Assembly: GCF_016861695.1 (NCBI RefSeq)
Contig: NZ_BOLP01000003.1
Span: 62,001 to 126,000 of the forward strand
Origin: Levilactobacillus andaensis
Lineage (GTDB): Bacteria > Bacillota > Bacilli > Lactobacillales > Lactobacillaceae
Direction of reading: 5' to 3'
DNA length: 64,000 nucleotides
Part shown: positions 60,422 to 64,000 of the stretch, piece after piece
Layout: every line of letters starts with the position of its first letter
Position numbering within the stretch: position 1 is the first letter of the stretch
Notes under the pieces: generated by a model
The model's database searches: none
What the model was told of the DNA's origin: nothing
The model's input: only the letters and a program-made list of their open reading frames with translations
Made by a program: the position numbers and the translations under genes

Positions 60422-60868
60422 TTAAATTCCGAAACTTTTTAATACCCGTTGCGCCAATTGGTCGATGCGTTGGTAATCGTCATCGTCCGGATTCTGGTCA
60501 ATTTTGACCGAATCGGCGACCTGTTCACCGTTACTGGAATTTAACTGCATGGTTAAATAATCGACAGCGCGACCAAAGTGCAGGTGTTGTTTGGAGCTGG
60601 ACCCCAATACGGCAAACTTGGTCCGTTTCAGGTCAACATCCTTCAGGTCGGCAAAGAAATCTTGCGCTTCATCGGGCAATTCACCGTCATGATAGGTGTA
60701 GCACGCAATAATCACGGCATCGGTATTGGGCAGGTCAAAGGCATCAGCCTGTGAAATCTCCGTAATGACCGTTTGTGCGTGAGCTGCCAACTGGGCCTGT
60801 AAGTGGCCAGCGATGGCTTGGTTACGTCCAGTATGACTGGCATAAATAATCTGAATTGATGGGATCAT
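60422..60868 (-). CDS. Flavodoxin
   Basis: 148 residues. FMN phosphate loop 'YASHTGRNQAIA' (about 9-20) in place of the usual TGNTE, then 'ACYTYHDGELPDEAQDFFADL' and 'VLGSSSKQHLHFGRAVDYL', the standard flavodoxin flavin loops. Carries electrons for redox enzymes in the cytoplasm. Start ATG 60868 after AGGAGAAATT. First gene of a pair with the GNAT gene. Confidence 0.9.
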   Translation of the reverse strand: MIPSIQIIYASHTGRNQAIAGHLQAQLAAHAQTVITEISQADAFDLPNTDAVIIACYTYHDGELPDEAQDFFADLKDVDLKRTKFAVLGSSSKQHLHFGRAVDYLTMQLNSSNGEQVADSVKIDQNPDDDDYQRIDQLAQRVLKSFGI

Positions 60869-60890
60869 AAGTTAAATTTCTCCTCGATAC

Positions 60891-60923
60891 AAAATAGCCG
60901 GCACACATTGGCGGCACCGGCCA
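60891..60923 (-). terminator. Probable terminator of fabV
   Basis: On the minus strand GCCGGTGCC and the GTGTGCCGGC segment pair imperfectly and TATTTTG follows, between the fabV stop and the flavodoxin start. Confidence 0.55.
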
Positions 60924-61052
60924 AAAGTAAACTGGTAAGTATTATAGACTATTTTCCAGAAATCCCCTAGCAATTCACATCAAATAATCTTGGCCTTGTG
61001 AAAAATCGTGGCGGGTGTAAACGATGCCATTGCACCACTCACTGGACTCCCA

Positions 61053-62252
61053 CTAGAATGCCAAGTCAGCAAACTTTTTTTCATCAAATTCGTTGGTCAC
61101 ACCCGGAACGGCAAACCCACTTAACTGACGGAATTCACGACGAAATTGTTGATACCCTGGGAGATCTGTCGTGAAATTGACCGGCGTGATCTGCGGCAAG
61201 AGTGTGGCGACCTGCTCCTGAACGGCTGGCGACAATTCAGTAGCATCTGGGCGTAACCGACCAAGCGTATCGACCTCACGCCGGCTCCCATAAACCATGT
61301 CGCGGAACAACCGGTCTTGCTGGTCGATGGGCCGCTCGTGGGTCCCCAGCGCCTGTTCGACTTGGTACAACGCCGTACAATAGCGCGAAAATCCCGGAAT
61401 GACCACGGACGCTTTGGTCGTCACAGAGCGGTTCACGCTGATCAGCGCTTCCCCACCACTGGGCAAGAGTTGCTTGTGAAGCTGCCGGGCACTGGCCTCC
61501 GCCGCCCGTTTTGCCCGGCCCAAGGTCCCATCATGATAAATGGGGGCCGTGACCGCGGGACCTTCATAGGAAAAGAGAATCGTTTTGCAGGTCGGCGCTA
61601 ACACCCCAGCGGCCTGCAACGATTGCACCCACAACTCCCAGTCCTCGCCGCCCATAACGTGTTCGGTAGCTGAAATTTCGCTTGGCGTGGCCGCCTCAAT
61701 CGTCGTTGCGAGTAGCTGATTGCGTTCTAGGTCGACCGTAAAATCGGTGACGGGCTTGCCAATGGGTTTGATGACGGAGCGCCAAACCTCATCCGAGTCA
61801 AACGGATTCACCCGTTTCGGTGCTGCAATTGAATACACGAGTAGGTCGATTGGCCCATCTAGCTCGGATTGAATGTAGTGGATAACATCACGCTTCGTGG
61901 CGGGCAAAAAGGCGTTGGCATTAAAGTTCTTGGCAACCAGCCCCGCGGCTTCGGCGGCCTCCTTGAAGAAAACCTGATTCCACCAACCCGCGGCACCTAA
62001 GAAGTCATCCTTGGGTGGCCGCGCATAGCCTACGGAAACGGTCGCAGCGCCTTGACCAAACGCGGCAGTGACACGACTGGCCAAGCCATAACTGGCGGAG
62101 CCACCCAGAATTAAGGCGCGCTTGGCACCGGTATACTGGCCCTTTTGGCGCACAACCTCGATTTGTGATTGCAACATCTGTCGCAGTCCTTCTGGATTGA
62201 CCGACCGGGCCACGTTTCCTTCAATCTTTTCTGTTAGCGTCACTTGCCCCAT
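61053..62252 (-). CDS. fabV: Trans-2-enoyl-[acyl carrier protein]/CoA reductase
   Basis: 399 residues, the FabV length (about 60 longer than FabI). NAD(H)-binding glycine region 'LILGGSASYGLASRVTAAFG' (about 48-67) and the catalytic Y-x8-K motif 'PIYHDGTLGRAK' (about 235-246) are present, with 'YSIAAPKR' and 'GFSRYCTALYQVEQALG' as in FabV. Last step of the fatty acid elongation cycle; FabV enzymes are typically little inhibited by triclosan. Start ATG 62252 follows GAAAGGTGGG. It stands alone, away from any fab cluster in this window. Confidence 0.92.
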   Translation of the reverse strand: MGQVTLTEKIEGNVARSVNPEGLRQMLQSQIEVVRQKGQYTGAKRALILGGSASYGLASRVTAAFGQGAATVSVGYARPPKDDFLGAAGWWNQVFFKEAAEAAGLVAKNFNANAFLPATKRDVIHYIQSELDGPIDLLVYSIAAPKRVNPFDSDEVWRSVIKPIGKPVTDFTVDLERNQLLATTIEAATPSEISATEHVMGGEDWELWVQSLQAAGVLAPTCKTILFSYEGPAVTAPIYHDGTLGRAKRAAEASARQLHKQLLPSGGEALISVNRSVTTKASVVIPGFSRYCTALYQVEQALGTHERPIDQQDRLFRDMVYGSRREVDTLGRLRPDATELSPAVQEQVATLLPQITPVNFTTDLPGYQQFRREFRQLSGFAVPGVTNEFDEKKFADLAF

Positions 62253-62352
62253 GACGTTCCCACCTTTCCTGTTCCCTCTAAGATACCACTTTCCTTAGGC
62301 GGTCCCAGCGCATTTGCTCATTGAAATACTAATAATCAGATTGTGCGAACTG

Positions 62353-62540
62353 GTCGCGCTACGGCTGTCAGGGATTCCGCCTGCTGTGGGGAACGCCTCC
62401 AGCCAAAAAACGGGCTTCCGGCTCGCCCAAAAGCCGTGAAGACCACACGTCTCCCGGACGTCCCATGCCGTAAGTCGGGAAGGAACCCCGACCAACGCCA
62501 TTTTCATGGCTGGCTCCATCCCTGACCTCCTCCGGCTTAG
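62353..62540 (-). repeat. SIR-A structured repeat copy 16 (minus orientation)
   Basis: GTCAGGGAT (62367-62375) pairs with ATCCCTGAC (62518-62526). The inner hairpins are more diverged than usual (CGTAAGTCGGG/CCCCGACCAACG). Conserved GCTGTGGGGA strand kept. About 100 bp upstream of fabV. Confidence 0.88.
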
Positions 62541-62702
62541 ATTAGGTTTACCACTAATATGCTTCGAAATCCGTCATTCTCTTCTAGTAGTTATTCGCCA
62601 TAACACCACGAAAGCTAACGCAGAGTGGTTCTACCCTTTTCTCGTTTGACCAATTATTAAATCCTAAATATTCCCACAATTATTAATAATAAAATTAAAT
62701 AT

Positions 62703-62751
62703 AAAAAAGCGCACCGCCACCGCCTATAACTCAGGCCGCAACAGTGCGTTG
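62703..62751 (-). terminator. Intrinsic terminator of dus
   Basis: GCGCAC and GTGCGT close a longer, interrupted stem; on the minus strand TTTTTT follows. Just after the dus stop codon. Confidence 0.75.
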
Positions 62752-62766
62752 TATTTTCCTTTAGCT

Positions 62767-63762
62767 CTAATCCGTAAATTCCGATTCCACCAACAACTTG
62801 CGAACTTCATCCGTCGTATGCGTCTCCATCAAAGCATTGCGGAGACTGGCAGCGTTGCGCTGGTTGCGGATGTAGATTTTGAAGAACCGCTTTAGTGAAG
62901 GGAACCGTGACGTATCGAACCGCTTTTCGAAATCGTCGTACAGGTCAAGCTGGTAGTTCAATAACCCCAGCAACTCCTTGATGTCGTGTTCCTGCGGTTC
63001 CTTTTCAAAGGCAAAGGGACTGGTGAAGATGCCGCGACCGATCATGATGCCATCGACGCCCGGATGGTCCTTGGCCAGTTGCACACCTTGTTGGTAGTTC
63101 TCGATGTCCCCGTTTAGTTGTAACAACGTGTTCGGCGCAATTTCATCCCGTAGCTTGACGATGTCATCGATCAGCTCAAAATGGGCGGGTACCCGGCTCA
63201 TTTCCTTTTTCGTTCGTAAATGAATCGTCAACAAAGGAATATCTTGTTGAAAGAGGAACGTCAACCAGTCGCGCCATTCGTCCAAACGACTGTAGCCTAG
63301 CCGCGTCTTGACGCTCACCGGTAACCCGGCCGTCTTGGCACCGGCAATGACTTCAGCGGCGCTATCAAAGTTGCGGATCAGGTCGCTCCCACCGTGGTTC
63401 TTGATAACCGTGGAATCCGGGCAACCCATGTTCAAGTCGATGGCTTCATAGCCGAGGTCCTTGACGACCACTGCGGCTCGCGCAAAGGCGTCACCCTCAT
63501 TGCCCCAGAGTTGGGCGACTGGCATGTGGGCCTCTTCAGGCGCGACGTAGAGCCGACCCTGAACGGTGAATTTAGCCTTGGGATGGGTCACACTGATAGC
63601 GTTCGTAAATTCGGTGAAAAAGACATCGGGTGCCGCAGCCCGGGCCACGACTCGCCGAAAGATAGCGTTGGTGACGGCTTCCATGGGTGCCAAGCTAAAG
63701 AATGGCCGGTTTTCGGCCTGCGCGTGGTCCGCAATATTTTGCCAGTAAGATGAGTCAGACAC
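62767..63762 (-). CDS. dus: tRNA-dihydrouridine synthase
   Basis: 331 residues. FMN-dependent TIM barrel: 'LAPMEAVTNAIFRRV' at about 24-38, catalytic Cys in 'LNMGCPDSTVIKNHGGSDLIR' (about 115), 'VKTRLGYSRLDEW', 'LQLNGDIENYQQ' and 'GIMIGRGIF'. Reduces uridine in the tRNA D-loop. Start is GTG 63762 with AAGGAGATTTTATC; C-terminal helical tRNA-binding domain present. Which Dus subgroup cannot be told. Confidence 0.93.
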   Translation of the reverse strand: MSDSSYWQNIADHAQAENRPFFSLAPMEAVTNAIFRRVVARAAAPDVFFTEFTNAISVTHPKAKFTVQGRLYVAPEEAHMPVAQLWGNEGDAFARAAVVVKDLGYEAIDLNMGCPDSTVIKNHGGSDLIRNFDSAAEVIAGAKTAGLPVSVKTRLGYSRLDEWRDWLTFLFQQDIPLLTIHLRTKKEMSRVPAHFELIDDIVKLRDEIAPNTLLQLNGDIENYQQGVQLAKDHPGVDGIMIGRGIFTSPFAFEKEPQEHDIKELLGLLNYQLDLYDDFEKRFDTSRFPSLKRFFKIYIRNQRNAASLRNALMETHTTDEVRKLLVESEFTD

Positions 63763-63852
63763 GATAAAATCTCCTTGATCTCATTAAATTTGATGTTTAG
63801 TCCGGTTTTAAGCAGTTCCTACATTCTACCACGTTTCGTCACCGAAACCAGT

Positions 63853-63883
63853 AAAAAAGAGTTGCCCACAACGGACAGCTCCC
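63853..63883 (-). terminator. Intrinsic terminator of the gene at the right edge
   Basis: GAG-CTGTCC and GGGCAA-CTC pair on the minus strand, followed by six T. Confidence 0.7.
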
Positions 63884-63890
63884 CTAAAAC

Positions 63891-64000
63891 CTAGTCTGTA
63901 CTGACAGTAATATCGCCGTCAGTGGTCGTTAATTTATACTGCGCCTGGGCGTTCTGATGTAACCAATAGCCGCTGTGACGCGCCTTCCCCATGACTTTAA
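63891..64000 (-). CDS. C-terminal end of a DUF4097-like protein (partial)
   Basis: The minus-strand frame from the right edge ends at TAG 63891, giving the last 35 or so residues. The tail ends YKLTTTDGDITVSTD; repeated 'TTDGDI-V' strands are typical of DUF4097/LiaG-like beta-helix proteins. The start lies outside the window. Confidence 0.6.
   Translation of the reverse strand, partial: KVMGKARHSGYWLHQNAQAQYKLTTTDGDITVSTD

Noticed and set aside
9898-62540. Possibility that the repeats are a CRISPR array
   Set aside because: Copies are single, kilobases apart and 160-200 bp long, with no short repeat-spacer periodicity and no cas genes.
9898-62540. Possibility that the repeats are insertion sequences
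   Set aside because: None contains a transposase frame; none shows visible target duplications. Non-autonomous propagation by a remote enzyme remains open.
1-64000. tRNA and rRNA genes
   Set aside because: No T-loop GGTTCGAATCC-type sequences in a cloverleaf context and no rRNA-like stretches were found.

Overview
The window (about 50% GC, Gram-positive ribosome binding sites, intrinsic terminators) looks like the chromosome of a lactobacillus (Lactobacillaceae). Support: a CopY/CopB copper operon, a csc-type cluster of WxL-domain surface proteins with a DUF916 partner, a C69 dipeptidase, a SatD/DUF3307 pair, a FusB-type EF-G-binding protein, a ComX/SigH-like sigma factor with DUF1659/DUF2922 genes, and a T-box leader. 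The relatively high GC would suit a Levilactobacillus-like species, but that is inference. I see no rRNA, tRNA, prophage, transposase, integrase or CRISPR array.

Layout. 1-9 kb: an aminotransferase running off the left edge with a divergent LysR regulator, an orphan MqsA-like antitoxin, an SdpI-like protein, satD-DUF3307, a sigma factor operon, an orphan RelB-like antitoxin, a 38-residue membrane peptide and dacA. 10-24 kb: copYB, a MmcQ-like protein, secreted proteins, an EamA exporter, a FusB-type protein, an acetyltransferase, pepD and a P2-type cation ATPase. 24-29 kb: phnDCEE transporter plus a 5'-nucleotidase. 29-38 kb: aldo/keto reductase, a MarR/FMN-reductase pair, and a ugpCAEB-GDPD operon for glycerophosphodiesters. 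38-49 kb: a T-box-controlled MetE-like methyltransferase, two MDR oxidoreductases (one under a MerR promoter), a betaine/choline-type ABC transporter with fused permease and binding protein, an Lrp-type regulator and an M20 deacylase. 49-57 kb: the WxL cluster. 57-64 kb: amino acid permease, flavodoxin-GNAT, FabV enoyl reductase, tRNA-dihydrouridine synthase and the end of a DUF4097-like gene.

The unusual signal lies between the genes. About twenty copies of large (160-200 bp), multi-armed, imperfectly palindromic repeats are scattered through the intergenic regions, roughly one per 3 kb. They fall into two related families, labelled here SIR-A and SIR-B (structured intergenic repeat; my labels). 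Sequence differs between copies but base pairing is kept: several stems show compensatory changes on both sides. Many copies sit directly after a stop codon and before the intrinsic terminator, so they would be transcribed as 3' UTR. In two convergent gene pairs each gene has its own copy and the two share one central bidirectional terminator. Two core-deleted remnants also occur. I do not recognise these as a described element, and no mobilising enzyme is present in the window.

Start codons were chosen by ribosome binding site. Several genes appear to use GTG or TTG (dacA, the MmcQ-like gene, the Lrp-type gene, dus, the permease-binding protein fusion, the amino acid permease).
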